From positions 1-64,000 of the forward strand of contig CAYSTJ010000019.1 of the NCBI GenBank assembly GCA_964434105.1: DNA of 64,000 bases. Direction: 5' to 3'. A program made the translations under genes and the position numbers. How positions within the stretch are numbered: the first letter of the stretch is position 1; each line of letters starts with the position of its first letter. Positions 32,983 through 42,250 of the stretch are shown one piece after another. The DNA is from CAYNST01 sp964434105. Its GTDB lineage: Bacteria > Pseudomonadota > Gammaproteobacteria > Pseudomonadales > Cellvibrionaceae. The notes beneath the pieces are model-generated. The model was not told the origin of the DNA, searched no databases, and worked only from the letters and a program-made list of their open reading frames with translations.

Positions 32983-33652
32983 TCTTGATATCCTGTTCCG
33001 AAACCGATGGCCGCTACTACCATCGACAAAAAATAAGCTGTATTGCCCCGCCTCCAATTCGACAAGGGGCAAACAGAGTGTCGCTCTCCCAAGCGGAGTT
33101 CGAATCGGTTCTTATAATGATTGCTTTTAATTTCGACCATTTATGCCCGCATCTTAAGTAAATATCGCGTCTTTGTCACTGAGTGTGGTAAACATGCCAA
33201 AAAAATGCCAATCCGGATCGGGCAACGCTGCTGAAAAACCTGGCTGCCGAATTGCCGGACAAAACTGGAACAGGCTGGAATTAGAACCATCCGACAGCTA
33301 TTTCCCGGGCAATGTACTTAAAGAGTATAGGCAGAAAACTGGAAGCGCGGGCCGTGTGCAGAATGGCCGCTGTCTTCCCCTGCCTTCAGCCCACCCACTC
33401 GCCAGTGACCCTAAGGCAGTCTGTCAAATTTGAAATTATCGATAACTATGCCGTAAAGGCTGGGTATGCGCCTGTATACACCCGATTTGCGCCGCGCCTG
33501 AAACCGGGGTTGTGGTAAAAATGGTCACGAACCGATAGACACAGGCTTGCACGCCGAACGCCTCAGCCCGGCGACACAACCTGAATCGCTGCGTCATAAG
33601 CGGAGCAGCCGCCATTATTATTCGTCATTAATCAATTGTATGACACATCTGG
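32983..33652. other. 670-bp region between dnaQ and fimL
   Basis: I see no confident gene. A plus-strand frame at 33173-33433 has no ribosome binding site and a composition unlike its neighbours. The stretch 33479-33533 (CCCGATTTGC, then GTAAAAATGGTCACGAACC) resembles the interior of the MITE family in the same order and may be a degraded copy. The fimL promoter probably lies near 33110-33150, where a TTATAA-like -10 occurs on the minus strand. Confidence 0.5.
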
Positions 33653-34384
33653 TTAATTTCCAGCGATCTGTTCGTCGAGCTGGCGCCATTTACATCCACC
33701 GCCAGACGCCTTGTCGATGGCAAGGAGCTTTTGCCTGTGCAACGTCAATTCATGTTCGCTCGCCCTTATGACCCTGAGTGGCGCGCGGGCATTGCTGATA
33801 AAGTTGACGGCAGCCGGACCGCTACTGGATTCTATGGCGCGATCTTCATCGGAACCGAGATTAAGTGCAGTCTGTCCGCCCGTCATCAGCAGATAGACAT
33901 CAGCCAGTATCTCGGCGTCCAGCAACGCGCCATGCAGATCCCGCTGGGTGTTGTCCACGCCGTAGCGCTTGCACAGCGCATCCAGGCTGTTACGCTGCCC
34001 GGGATGCCGCTGCCGGGCCAACGCCAGCGTATCCAGCACCGTGCACACCTCTGTCACCGATGGTATTCCGAGCAACGCAAACTCGTGATCGATAAAACCG
34101 ATATCGAACGGCGCATTGTGAATGACCAGTTCGGCACCTGCTACAAAATCCAGAAATGCCTGGGCAATTGCCGAAAACTGCGGCTTGTCGACCAGGAACT
34201 CATTCGTTATGCCATGCACCTGGATCGCTCCGCTCTCCACCTCCCGATCCGGATTAATATATTGATGATAGTGGTTGCCAGTCAGGCGGCGATCAACCAG
34301 CTCAACGCAGCCAACTTCGATAATCCGGTGACCTTGCTGGGGGTCGAGGCCCGTTGTCTCTGTGTCCAGTATAATTTGTCGCAT
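33653..34384 (-). CDS. dnaQ: DNA polymerase III epsilon subunit (proofreading exonuclease)
   Basis: The 3'-5' exonuclease of the replicative polymerase core. The 243-residue protein has ExoI DTETTGLDP (D7, E9), ExoII HNAPFDIGFIDHE and ExoIII HGALLDAEILADVYL with the catalytic histidine and aspartate. A C-terminal tail of about 60 residues binds the alpha subunit. Its ATG overlaps the TAA of rnhA by one base (TAATG), so the two are coupled, the arrangement common in gammaproteobacteria where they are otherwise divergent or adjacent. Confidence 0.95.
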   Translation of the reverse strand: MRQIILDTETTGLDPQQGHRIIEVGCVELVDRRLTGNHYHQYINPDREVESGAIQVHGITNEFLVDKPQFSAIAQAFLDFVAGAELVIHNAPFDIGFIDHEFALLGIPSVTEVCTVLDTLALARQRHPGQRNSLDALCKRYGVDNTQRDLHGALLDAEILADVYLLMTGGQTALNLGSDEDRAIESSSGPAAVNFISNARAPLRVIRASEHELTLHRQKLLAIDKASGGGCKWRQLDEQIAGN

Positions 34385-34827
34385 TACTGCTTCAACGCCT
34401 CCGTCACGCCCAGGTTGGCAAGCTCGTCTGCCACATCATTCTCCCGATGGCCACTATGACCTTTCACCCAGTGCCAGCTCACGGTATGCTGTGCAGCAAG
34501 GTCATCCAGTTGTCGCCAGAGGTCTGCGTTTTTGACATCCTGGCGGGCAGCGGTCTTCCAGCCATTCTTTTTCCACTTGATCATCCACTCGGTAATCCCT
34601 TTGCGCACATATTGCGAATCGGTTGTTATAACCACCTCGCAGGGCATTTTCAGTTGGTCCAGCGCTTTGATCGCCGCAAGTAACTCCATACGATTATTGG
34701 TCGTAAGCCTGTCGCCACCATACAGCCGCTTTTCCTTATCGCCATATCGCAAAAGCGCTCCCCAACCGCCGGGCCCGGGATTGCCTTTACAGGCTCCATC
34801 GGTAAAGATTTCTACTTTTTTAGTCAC
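34384..34827 (-). CDS. rnhA: Ribonuclease HI
   Basis: RNase HI cleaves RNA in RNA-DNA hybrids. At 147 residues it is the standard bacterial type I enzyme. The four catalytic carboxylates are in place: D10 (IFTDGACKGNPG), E48 (NRMELLAA), D70 (ITTDSQYV) and D134 (ENDVADELA), along with the basic handle KWKKNGWK. It begins with GTG (34827), and the ribosome binding site is weak. It sits between a methyltransferase gene and dnaQ on the same strand. Confidence 0.96.
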   Translation of the reverse strand: MTKKVEIFTDGACKGNPGPGGWGALLRYGDKEKRLYGGDRLTTNNRMELLAAIKALDQLKMPCEVVITTDSQYVRKGITEWMIKWKKNGWKTAARQDVKNADLWRQLDDLAAQHTVSWHWVKGHSGHRENDVADELANLGVTEALKQ

Positions 34828-34841
34828 ATTAACAACTTAAT

Positions 34842-35684
34842 TTATTCAGAAGAGTCAGAAACCCTGGGGTTTCGCACGAGGGTCAATCGGGCAGCCGAAC
34901 GAGCGGACAGCGCGCGCTTACCCACGGGCAGACGATGCGGCTTCTCCCAGCTCGGGGTAATCGGCGTGAGACTGGCGCGATCCTTGCGCGCAACCAGGCA
35001 GTAATAGTTACCAAAAGGCGCGTGCCACCGATGCAGGAGCCGGCCAAACGCACCCGGTCTGCTTTTTGCCCGCCGCGATTGCCACGGAAACGCGTAAAAC
35101 CCATTATGAATACGAAGCGTATTACAGTCCAGAAACTGGAGCCAGTCCGATACCCTGGACTTTGCCAGACTGTTGCGACGCCAGATGGGTTTGGATGAAA
35201 ACACCTGCGCGAAAGGCTTGCATAGCCCCATTGGACTGTAGGGGTTGAAACCAAAAACTATGATATACCCGCGGGCAATGGTAACACGACTCGCCTCTTT
35301 CAGGACCTGGTGGGGGTTATTGGAAAACTCAAGTACGTGATGAAGAATGGTGACATCGACCTGTTCATCCTCCAGTGGAAGCGCATCCAGCGCACTGAAC
35401 ATGCCGACATCGGCCGTTTCATCCGGTGTACCGGCGCCGACAGAAAAACAGTGACAGATTCGGCTGTTTTCGTAGAGTCGTACTTTCCGGCTTATACTAA
35501 GCTGCATGAGGTGATAGCCAAACAGGTAGCTGAGCTCTTCATCCAGCAGTTGCTGCTCCTGCACGAGCATTTGCTGCCCGGCCGGCGTGTCAAACCAGCG
35601 TTCGAGTGCCTTGGTTGTAGTATCGAGTCCGCTAACCTGCTGACGATTGCGAATGTGCGAGAAGCTCTTGCGTAGGAAAGCCAT
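34842..35684 (-). CDS. Class I SAM-dependent methyltransferase of the gloB-rnhA neighbourhood
   Basis: A 280-residue protein with a methyltransferase type 11 core. Motif I is degenerate (CHCFSVGAGTPD), but the post-I acidic strand, LPLEDEQVDVTILHHVLEFSNNP and the following REASRVTIARGYIIVFGFNP-type strand are typical. The C-terminus is basic and rich in arginine. The family is found next to gloB and rnhA across gammaproteobacteria (YafS-like), with no proven substrate. It is divergent from gloB with a 70-base gap. Function is unassigned. Confidence 0.8.
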   Translation of the reverse strand: MAFLRKSFSHIRNRQQVSGLDTTTKALERWFDTPAGQQMLVQEQQLLDEELSYLFGYHLMQLSISRKVRLYENSRICHCFSVGAGTPDETADVGMFSALDALPLEDEQVDVTILHHVLEFSNNPHQVLKEASRVTIARGYIIVFGFNPYSPMGLCKPFAQVFSSKPIWRRNSLAKSRVSDWLQFLDCNTLRIHNGFYAFPWQSRRAKSRPGAFGRLLHRWHAPFGNYYCLVARKDRASLTPITPSWEKPHRLPVGKRALSARSAARLTLVRNPRVSDSSE

Positions 35685-35754
35685 GCCAGGACCTCGCTGC
35701 CATTTTAGTACGGGTCATTATTAACCATGATCTGCTCAACAAACAAGATGCCAT

Positions 35755-36522
35755 ATGCTGGTGACACCGATTCCAACCTTCCAAACCAACTACATCTGGT
35801 TGATCCACTGTCCGGGCACCAACGATGCCTGGGTAGTGGATCCCGGCGACGACCAGCCGGTCATCGATTTTCTCAATGCAAATTCCATGACGCTGAAAGG
35901 CATTCTGATAACACACAAACACTGGGATCATGTTAGCGGGCTGCCCGGTTTGACTGCCCGTTATTCCGTTCCAGTCTACGGGCCGCATAACTCGCCAGTT
36001 CAGGCGTTGACCCATAGACTCCGTGAAGGGGATACCATCGGCCTCGGCCGCATCACGGTCAAAGTACTGGAAACGCCCGGCCACACGGACGACCATATCG
36101 TCTATTATAGTGCCGGGACCAATATGCTTTTCTGCGGAGACACCGTTTTCTCGGCGGGCTGCGGACGCCTGTTCGACGGTACCCTGGAGGCGATGTACGA
36201 CGCGATTCTGCGCATCAGAAGCCTTCCGGACGAAACAGTAATTTATTGTGCACACGAGTATACAATGCAGAACCTTGAATTTGCGCAGGCCGTCGAGCCG
36301 TCGAACGATGCCCTGGTCCGACACAGACTCTGGTGTCAACACGCGATTGAACAGCGACGTCCGACACTTCCGACTACCGTCCAGCTGGAAAAGTTGATCA
36401 ACCCTTTTATGCGCTGCGACGTAGCTGAAGTCCAACGGACGGCGTCCGACCGGGTGACCGGAGTCACAGGAAAACCGTTTGAAACGTTTAAAGTTTTGCG
36501 CGAATGGAAAAATCGCTATTAG
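35755..36522 (+). CDS. gloB: Hydroxyacylglutathione hydrolase (glyoxalase II)
   Basis: GloB hydrolyses S-lactoylglutathione to lactate and glutathione, ending methylglyoxal detoxification. The 255-residue protein has the metallo-beta-lactamase motif THKHWDH (H54, H56, D58, H59), the further metal ligand in LETPGHTDDH, GDTVFSAGCGRLFDG with the bridging aspartate, and CAHEYT. The C-terminal segment GVTGKPFETFKVLREWK fits the glutathione-binding tail. It starts at ATG 35755, divergent from the methyltransferase gene and 92 bases before mltD. Confidence 0.95.
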   Translation: MLVTPIPTFQTNYIWLIHCPGTNDAWVVDPGDDQPVIDFLNANSMTLKGILITHKHWDHVSGLPGLTARYSVPVYGPHNSPVQALTHRLREGDTIGLGRITVKVLETPGHTDDHIVYYSAGTNMLFCGDTVFSAGCGRLFDGTLEAMYDAILRIRSLPDETVIYCAHEYTMQNLEFAQAVEPSNDALVRHRLWCQHAIEQRRPTLPTTVQLEKLINPFMRCDVAEVQRTASDRVTGVTGKPFETFKVLREWKNRY

Positions 36523-36548
36523 TTCTCTTTTTCTCCGACATTTCGAAT

Positions 36549-36576
36549 TTGCTGGCGGCGTGAACTTCGCTAGAAT
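36549..36576 (+). promoter_or_regulatory. Probable sigma-70 promoter of mltD
   Basis: TTGCTG (36549-36554) and TAGAAT (36571-36576) with a 16-base spacer lie in the gloB-mltD gap, about 38 bases before the mltD ATG. Both hexamers match the consensus at four or five positions. Confidence 0.5.
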
Positions 36577-36614
36577 TTGTATGTGTGCTCACAAAATTGG
36601 ATATTTTTTAGTCA

Positions 36615-38204
36615 ATGGCCAAATTGCCCCTCGTTTTCGCTTCGCTTTTACTACTGAGTGGCTGCGCAAATCTACCGATCGACATCGGAAAATTTTCTTC
36701 CGGTAAAAAGACTCCACCCCCTCCCGAGCTTTCTGAATGGCATTACGCATCGCTTGATTTCTGTTATATCCGCGATACCGAGCTGGAAGAGTTTGCCCTG
36801 CCGCCAATGGACATCTGGGACCGTGTGCGCGACGGTTTTTCGCTCCACCATACTGAACATCCCCGGGTGCAGCGACAGATCGAATGGTACGCAACCCGTT
36901 CGCACTACATAAAGCAAATGTCGGAACGCGCCGGCCGGTACCTCTTCCACATCGTCGAAGAGCTGGACAAGCGCGGAATGCCCATGGAATTTGCGTTGCT
37001 GCCCATAGTTGAGAGTTCCTTCGACCCCTACGCGTACTCTCACGGCCGCGCTGCAGGCATGTGGCAGGTCATCCCCGGTACCGCGCGAGCACTGGGACTC
37101 AAGCAAAACTGGTGGTACGACGGGCGCCGGGACGTTATTGCCTCTACAGATGCTGCGCTGAACTATCTGGAACAACTTGCACGGCGGTTCGATGGTGACT
37201 GGTTATTGGCCCTGGCAGCGTATAACGGTGGCCAGGGCAACGTGGCGCGCGCAATTCGCAAGAACCGGAGCAAAGGGCGTCCGACTGACTACTGGTCTCT
37301 CGATCTGCCCCGGGAGACCGAGATGTACGTCCCGAAGCTGCTGGCAATTCGTGAAATGGTCAACCAGCCACACAATTTCAAACTGGAACTGGCCACCATC
37401 CCCAATGCACCGTTTTTCGAGAAGGTTGACGTCGGGTCCCAAATCAACCTGAGCAGGGCCGCGGAAATGGCGGGGGTCACCATAGAGGAGTTTCAGGCGC
37501 TCAACCCCGGTTTCAATCGATGGGCAACCGACCCCGATGGACCTCATCATCTGTTGGTGCCCAGCCCGCAGGCGAGTATTTTTCGTGATCAGTTAAGCAA
37601 AATTTCGACTGAAGAGCGCATGGTCTGGGATATTTACACCATTCGGGCGGGCGACAGTCTTTCGTCCATCGCCAAACAGTTCAATACAACTGTTGCTGCA
37701 CTTCAGCAGCTCAATGGCATGGACCATTATCGCATCCGGGCGGGTAAACCACTGTTGGTACCACTTGCAGCCGAGGGCCAAAGGCTGGTCAACATCCCCT
37801 CTCTCCACCTGCCGGCACCACTGACAGGCACCGCGAAGACGGGCACCCAGGATGTAACCTATCAGGTTCAACGCGGCGATTCGCTGTGGAGTATCGCGAA
37901 AAAATTCAAGCTGAGAACTGCTCAACTGATGGAATGGAATTCTCTATCCGAAGCCGATGCGATCTACGCCGGCCAGACACTGGTGGTGTGGAAAAGCAAT
38001 ACCGTGGTGACAGCAGTCAGCCCCAATACCGTTCGAAAGGTGGCCTACACCGTCCGCAAGGGCGACTCTCTGGATCGCATTGCCAGTAAATTCAATCTGC
38101 GCGTCAATGATATTGTGTCCTGGAACAATGTCAATCCGAGACAATACATCCAGCCGGGTGAGCTTTTAACGCTGTTCGTTGATGTTACCCGCGCCCAGTA
38201 TTGA
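36615..38204 (+). CDS. mltD: Membrane-bound lytic murein transglycosylase D
   Basis: MltD cleaves the glycan strand of peptidoglycan with formation of anhydro-muropeptides. The 529-residue lipoprotein has lipobox LSGC (C17). The SLT domain (about 105-245) has the catalytic glutamate in LLPIVESSFDP (E133), plus AAGMWQVIPGTARALGL and LALAAYNGGQGNVARAI. Three LysM repeats start near 339, 415 and 477 (each with the GDSLxxIAxxF pattern) and bind glycan. E. coli MltD has two LysM modules, so the third is a mild extension seen in many Pseudomonas-like species. It should be anchored in the outer membrane. Confidence 0.95.
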   Translation: MAKLPLVFASLLLLSGCANLPIDIGKFSSGKKTPPPPELSEWHYASLDFCYIRDTELEEFALPPMDIWDRVRDGFSLHHTEHPRVQRQIEWYATRSHYIKQMSERAGRYLFHIVEELDKRGMPMEFALLPIVESSFDPYAYSHGRAAGMWQVIPGTARALGLKQNWWYDGRRDVIASTDAALNYLEQLARRFDGDWLLALAAYNGGQGNVARAIRKNRSKGRPTDYWSLDLPRETEMYVPKLLAIREMVNQPHNFKLELATIPNAPFFEKVDVGSQINLSRAAEMAGVTIEEFQALNPGFNRWATDPDGPHHLLVPSPQASIFRDQLSKISTEERMVWDIYTIRAGDSLSSIAKQFNTTVAALQQLNGMDHYRIRAGKPLLVPLAAEGQRLVNIPSLHLPAPLTGTAKTGTQDVTYQVQRGDSLWSIAKKFKLRTAQLMEWNSLSEADAIYAGQTLVVWKSNTVVTAVSPNTVRKVAYTVRKGDSLDRIASKFNLRVNDIVSWNNVNPRQYIQPGELLTLFVDVTRAQY

Positions 38205-38243
38205 GAAGATACCGGTTACCGAAAAAAGCTGATCCGGTGCCGT

Positions 38244-39689
38244 TCAGCTTTTCTGTTGTCTGAGGTGCGACAGCATATTGAGACTCATCTGGGTTTGTGC
38301 GGCAAAATGCCGGAAACTTTCAAGCTGGTCCTTGCCTATAACACCACCCAGATTATTCCGGTCGGCGTAGAATAACGCCGGCGTCCGGTTCCCCACTTCC
38401 ACCACATAGATCAAAGACGGGTTTTTGCCGACTACACGGACGATATCAGGCGTAAAAAAGCTGTCGTGTTTACTGATGAACGCCTCATCAATCCAGGTTG
38501 TTCCGCCATTGCGAATAGCATGGGTAAAAATATTGTATTCCGAGGGTGAAACATCGAAATCGAACTCTCGACGCCAGTGTTCAGCGCCCTCACCCAGCGC
38601 GTACTTGGCCCGTGCTCGCCGGTTATTGATAAACGCAATCACGACACGTTCCAGGCCAATGCCCCGATGCATCCCCTCAATCACGATCTGAAACAGCGTG
38701 TTGACATCCGCTTTTTCGGCGGCTGCCGTAGACAGTTCCCGCAATATATCGAGCTGAAGCTGCGCGTCCGATCGCAGGACCTTGCCAGCGCCCGGCTCCG
38801 GCACCGAGGCCGACAGATGATCGACCGCAATTCTTGTGGGCAGGTACCCGCAAACCAGTGAGGCGCCGTAATTCACAGCAACCTCGGCCGCCTTTTCACT
38901 GGATTTTTGTATGAGCGTCAGACAATCGCCCCGATTTATACCCGTGAATGCGGCAAAGTCGTCCAGCAGGCGCTCCATTGATGCCTGATCCTTACTGTTC
39001 TGCAACGCCCGACTCAAGCGTTCCCCCAGAATGACCGCCTGAACGCGAGGTTGTGGCTCATTGCCCGGAAAAAGTGCCAACTCCAGGGTTTCACCCAGCT
39101 TCCAGTGACGTGCAAGGCCCCTTGTAATCGCCTTGAACGTCGTGCCCAGCTCCCTCTCCATGGCTTCGCGTCGCAGGTTTGCATCCTGAGAGAACAAGTC
39201 TGCCTGCTGTCCGCTTAGAGGTTCCGTTGCCAAAAACGCCATTTCTCCCAGGTTAAACAGTAATGCGGCAATAAACACTTCCTCTGCCGCAGCATCGTCG
39301 CGCAGTTTGACCAGATCCCGCGCCTGGGTTGCCGCCAGAATAGCCTGTGCCATCAGTCGCAAAAGATGTTCCCTGGGACTTTTGCTTAAGAGCGCGTCGA
39401 TGAGCAATACCGAAATGCAAATCGATCTCATGCCCTTTAGGCCGATCAATACAATAGCCCGACTGACAGTATTAATTGGGAAACTGGAGTAGTTGTAGTG
39501 CACACTGTTGGCAATGCGAAGAACATGAGACGTCATATTCGGATCTTTCAATATGAGTTCCGCCAGATGGTTGAAGTCCGCATCGGCTTTACCTGTCAGA
39601 GCATTCAATTCGGTGATGACCTGTCCCACCACAGGCATATTTTGCCTGGTCAGTTTCTGCAGCCAGGAATCCAGGTCCTTGCGCGCCAT
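38244..39689 (-). CDS. HDOD domain protein with C-terminal GAF-like domain
   Basis: A putative signalling protein of about 481 residues. The HDOD domain (about 12-210) includes LPVVGQ-type helix MPVVGQVITELNAL, LILKDPNMTSHVLRIANS and VSRAIVLIGLKGMRSICI. The HD metal residues are replaced, as in all HDOD proteins, so no phosphodiesterase activity is expected. The C-terminal part (about 310-470: LREL..AAAEKADVNTLFQIVIEGMHRGIGLERVVIAFIN) looks like a GAF ligand-sensing domain. The ATG at 39689 has a good AGAGG ribosome binding site, better than the upstream TTG. It converges with mltD. HDOD proteins commonly act in motility and second-messenger networks, but a partner is not evident here. Confidence 0.83.
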   Translation of the reverse strand: MARKDLDSWLQKLTRQNMPVVGQVITELNALTGKADADFNHLAELILKDPNMTSHVLRIANSVHYNYSSFPINTVSRAIVLIGLKGMRSICISVLLIDALLSKSPREHLLRLMAQAILAATQARDLVKLRDDAAAEEVFIAALLFNLGEMAFLATEPLSGQQADLFSQDANLRREAMERELGTTFKAITRGLARHWKLGETLELALFPGNEPQPRVQAVILGERLSRALQNSKDQASMERLLDDFAAFTGINRGDCLTLIQKSSEKAAEVAVNYGASLVCGYLPTRIAVDHLSASVPEPGAGKVLRSDAQLQLDILRELSTAAAEKADVNTLFQIVIEGMHRGIGLERVVIAFINNRRARAKYALGEGAEHWRREFDFDVSPSEYNIFTHAIRNGGTTWIDEAFISKHDSFFTPDIVRVVGKNPSLIYVVEVGNRTPALFYADRNNLGGVIGKDQLESFRHFAAQTQMSLNMLSHLRQQKS

Positions 39690-39865
39690 CACAGCCTCTC
39701 TCCGCAATTATGTTTATTCAAGTGTAGCGCGATTTTGAAACACTCCCTGAAAAAACACGTGGCCAGCAACCTGGACTGCCGGTCGGTTATGGCGGTGCAT
39801 CCGCCCGAGCCGCGTACCTGCCAGCGGCAACCGGCCCATAGTTGATGCGCAAACGGGCGCACCGA

Positions 39866-40657
39866 CTACTGACGATACTTCCGAATCAACGCGTAGGCGG
39901 CCTGTATCTCCTGCGAACGTTCGGTTGCCACCTTAATCATCTCCTCGGGAACGCCCTGCCCCGCGAGCTTGTCCGGATGATACTGGCTCATCAATTTGCG
40001 ATAGGCTCGCTTCAAGTCTGCGTCCGAGATGGACGGGTCCACCCCAAGCGCATCATAGGCGGTTTGCAGTGAATCGGACGATGACGCGGCAGCCTGACTG
40101 TCCTGATGGTGAAAATACCCTTGCGCCTGTGCCATTCGCAAAATATGCTCATAGACGCTCTCGGAGTACCCCAGATGCACACTTACCCGCCTAAGGATGG
40201 ATTCTTCTGCACCGTGCAATGCGCCGTCGGACATAGCCATGGTGATCAGGTACACCAGCATCAGCTGCTTGATGTCGGGATAGGGGCTGCACACCGCCAT
40301 GAAATCATTCAGCGTTGCGTCAATATCGAAATCAGGATCAGCCCCCCTTTTGAACAGCTCGATTGCCTTCAGACGCATCTCGTCTGACAGGCGCATCCGC
40401 TGCATCATGGTTTCAGCTACTTCAATTTCATCTTCGGACACACGGCCATCAGATTTGGCCATATAACCCATGAGCTGAAATACGCTGGTAAACAGCGCCT
40501 GTTCAACCTGCATCCGCCTGGCTGGATCAAAATTTGACTGAAAATTGGTGAGCGCTTTATCAAAAAAGTAGCCGACAACGAAGCCAATAACGGCGCCGAC
40601 CGGGCCCAACATGTTGTACCCCAGGAGGGTGCATAGAATACGCGCAATCCAGTTCAC
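39866..40657 (-). CDS. djlA: Co-chaperone DjlA
   Basis: DjlA is a membrane-anchored J-protein that stimulates DnaK and affects envelope stress signalling. The 263-residue protein has an N-terminal glycine-rich transmembrane segment (about 10-32, LLGYNMLGPVGAVIGFVVGYFF), a TerB-like helical domain (about 55-165) and a C-terminal J domain (about 200-263) with the HPD motif in YRKLMSQYHPDKLAGQG. Translation starts at GTG 40657 behind GGGG. It is divergent from the fructosamine kinase gene. Confidence 0.93.
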   Translation of the reverse strand: MNWIARILCTLLGYNMLGPVGAVIGFVVGYFFDKALTNFQSNFDPARRMQVEQALFTSVFQLMGYMAKSDGRVSEDEIEVAETMMQRMRLSDEMRLKAIELFKRGADPDFDIDATLNDFMAVCSPYPDIKQLMLVYLITMAMSDGALHGAEESILRRVSVHLGYSESVYEHILRMAQAQGYFHHQDSQAAASSSDSLQTAYDALGVDPSISDADLKRAYRKLMSQYHPDKLAGQGVPEEMIKVATERSQEIQAAYALIRKYRQ

Positions 40658-40689
40658 TTTTACCCCATAACGTTTTACGATGTTGTGTG

Positions 40690-41607
40690 ATGATCAACGC
40701 CTACCGGGTCAATGACGTGTTGGATCACCCATTTCAAACCACTTTAATAACCAGTCTGGCCGAGGTGCTGGGCGAGGCCGTCGCGGTCTCCCGGATCAGC
40801 CGGGTGGCTGGCGGAGATATTAACACGTGTTTTCTGTTGGAAAGCAACCGCGGTGCCTTCTTTGTCAAAACCAGCGCGCACAGGCAGGCGGCGGCAATGT
40901 TTCGCGCGGAAATCGAAAACCTCAACGCACTGATTGGCGCTGTGCACGACTTCAGGGTCCCCGCGCCCGTTACCCAGGGCTGGGCGAATGATCAAGCCTA
41001 TCTGGTTATCCAGGCCCTCGACTTCGGTAAAACACAGGATTGGTTTACATTTGGCCGGGAGCTGGCGAGACTGCACCGGACATCGTCCGATTGTTTCGGC
41101 TGGAACGCGGACAATTTCATAGGATTAACCCGGCAGATCAATCGCAGATCTAAAGACTGGCGCAACTTCTGGTGGGAGTGCCGACTCTTGCCCCAACTTG
41201 AGAGCGCCTGTCAAAACGGGTTCGAACAGCCGCTGATTGGGTTCAAGCGTTCGCTGCAATCCGCTTCTGACACGTTGCTGGCCGGACACCATCCGGCACC
41301 CGCTCTGCTGCATGGCGACTTATGGTACGGAAACACCGGGTTTTGTCGGGAGGGCCGGCAACCCGCCCTGTTTGATCCGGCCTGCTACTATGGCGATCGC
41401 GAAACCGACATCGCCATGAGCGAGCTTTTCGGGGGATTTCCTGACGAATTCTACCGTGCATATCAACAGTCATGGCCGATGGATGCGGGCTATATACAAC
41501 GGAAGCCACTTTATAACCTTTACCACCTCCTCAATCATCTCAATCTTTTCGGGAAGGGCTATCTGCAACAGTGTATCGCCGTGATTCGCAATCTTTTGGC
41601 AAGGTAG
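40690..41607 (+). CDS. Fructosamine kinase family protein
   Basis: A small-molecule kinase of about 305 residues with the aminoglycoside-phosphotransferase-like fold. It probably phosphorylates ribulosamine or fructosamine adducts on proteins to trigger deglycation. Visible motifs are GGDINTCF (nucleotide loop), FFVKTSA (ATP lysine), the catalytic LLHGDLWYGN and the metal-binding FDPACYYGDRETD. The start is ATG 40690, with a GTG immediately before it. It is divergent from djlA and converges with the DnaJ-related gene. Confidence 0.9.
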   Translation: MINAYRVNDVLDHPFQTTLITSLAEVLGEAVAVSRISRVAGGDINTCFLLESNRGAFFVKTSAHRQAAAMFRAEIENLNALIGAVHDFRVPAPVTQGWANDQAYLVIQALDFGKTQDWFTFGRELARLHRTSSDCFGWNADNFIGLTRQINRRSKDWRNFWWECRLLPQLESACQNGFEQPLIGFKRSLQSASDTLLAGHHPAPALLHGDLWYGNTGFCREGRQPALFDPACYYGDRETDIAMSELFGGFPDEFYRAYQQSWPMDAGYIQRKPLYNLYHLLNHLNLFGKGYLQQCIAVIRNLLAR

Positions 41608-41650
41608 AAGATGGTTGATAGCTGGGGTGCCGCCCGTACGGGCACACACC

Positions 41651-42232
41651 CTATGGCGGTTTTGTTCGTAACTTAAGCGCCTGATACGCCTCGAATATTT
41701 CGCGAAACCGGGTTGCGTCGCCACCGCGATCGGGATGTGCCTGTTTTATCTGTCGACGGTAGGCGGTCTGGATCTCGGACCAGCCCGCATTGCGGTCCAG
41801 GCCGAGTATGGCATAGGCGTCATCGACACTTTCCCAGGCAGCGTAGTGCCGCCAGAATTCGGCCAAAAGTGCCAGAATGTCTTCCTCGCCGGCTTCATTA
41901 AAATTATCCATATCCAGATAATAACGCCGCAACGGCGCCGACGGTGCAGCGGCGACTTCACTACCTACCGAATCGTTCCGGTCCTGAATCCCGATCGAGA
42001 GTGGATCAATACGCAGGCTTTTGCCAAGCAGCGCGAACTCGTCCTGCAGGCGATAGAGTACATGCATTATCAGAAAATGTTTCTGAAACAAGGCAACCGC
42101 AGCTGGTTGACGGGAACAGTGCTCCAGCAGGCCGAGCGCCGCTACCTCCTTAATGAGTTCATATTCGCTGATGCCGCAAGACCGATCCAGCAAAATACGC
42201 CGGACCGATTGCTGTAATGCGGCAACTTTCAT
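41651..42232 (-). CDS. DnaJ-related protein with N-terminal DNAJ_related domain
   Basis: A 193-residue protein. The N-terminal domain (about 1-120: LLDRSCGISEYELIKEVAALG, FLIMHVLYRLQDEFAL) is the DNAJ_related domain found in gammaproteobacteria. The C-terminal J domain (about 138-193) has DDAYAILGLDRNAGWSEIQTAYRR and an intact HPD in KQAHPDRGG. It should recruit DnaK/Hsp70 to an unknown client. It lies downstream of cysS on the same strand with an 18-base gap and may be part of the glnS-cysS unit. Confidence 0.85.
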   Translation of the reverse strand: MKVAALQQSVRRILLDRSCGISEYELIKEVAALGLLEHCSRQPAAVALFQKHFLIMHVLYRLQDEFALLGKSLRIDPLSIGIQDRNDSVGSEVAAAPSAPLRRYYLDMDNFNEAGEEDILALLAEFWRHYAAWESVDDAYAILGLDRNAGWSEIQTAYRRQIKQAHPDRGGDATRFREIFEAYQALKLRTKPP

Positions 42233-42250
42233 GGTCTGATAGTGCAGCGC

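Noticed and set aside
33173..33433. Plus-strand 86-residue open frame between fimL and dnaQ
   Set aside because: No ribosome binding site, no recognisable domain and composition that looks non-coding. Conservation in relatives would change this.
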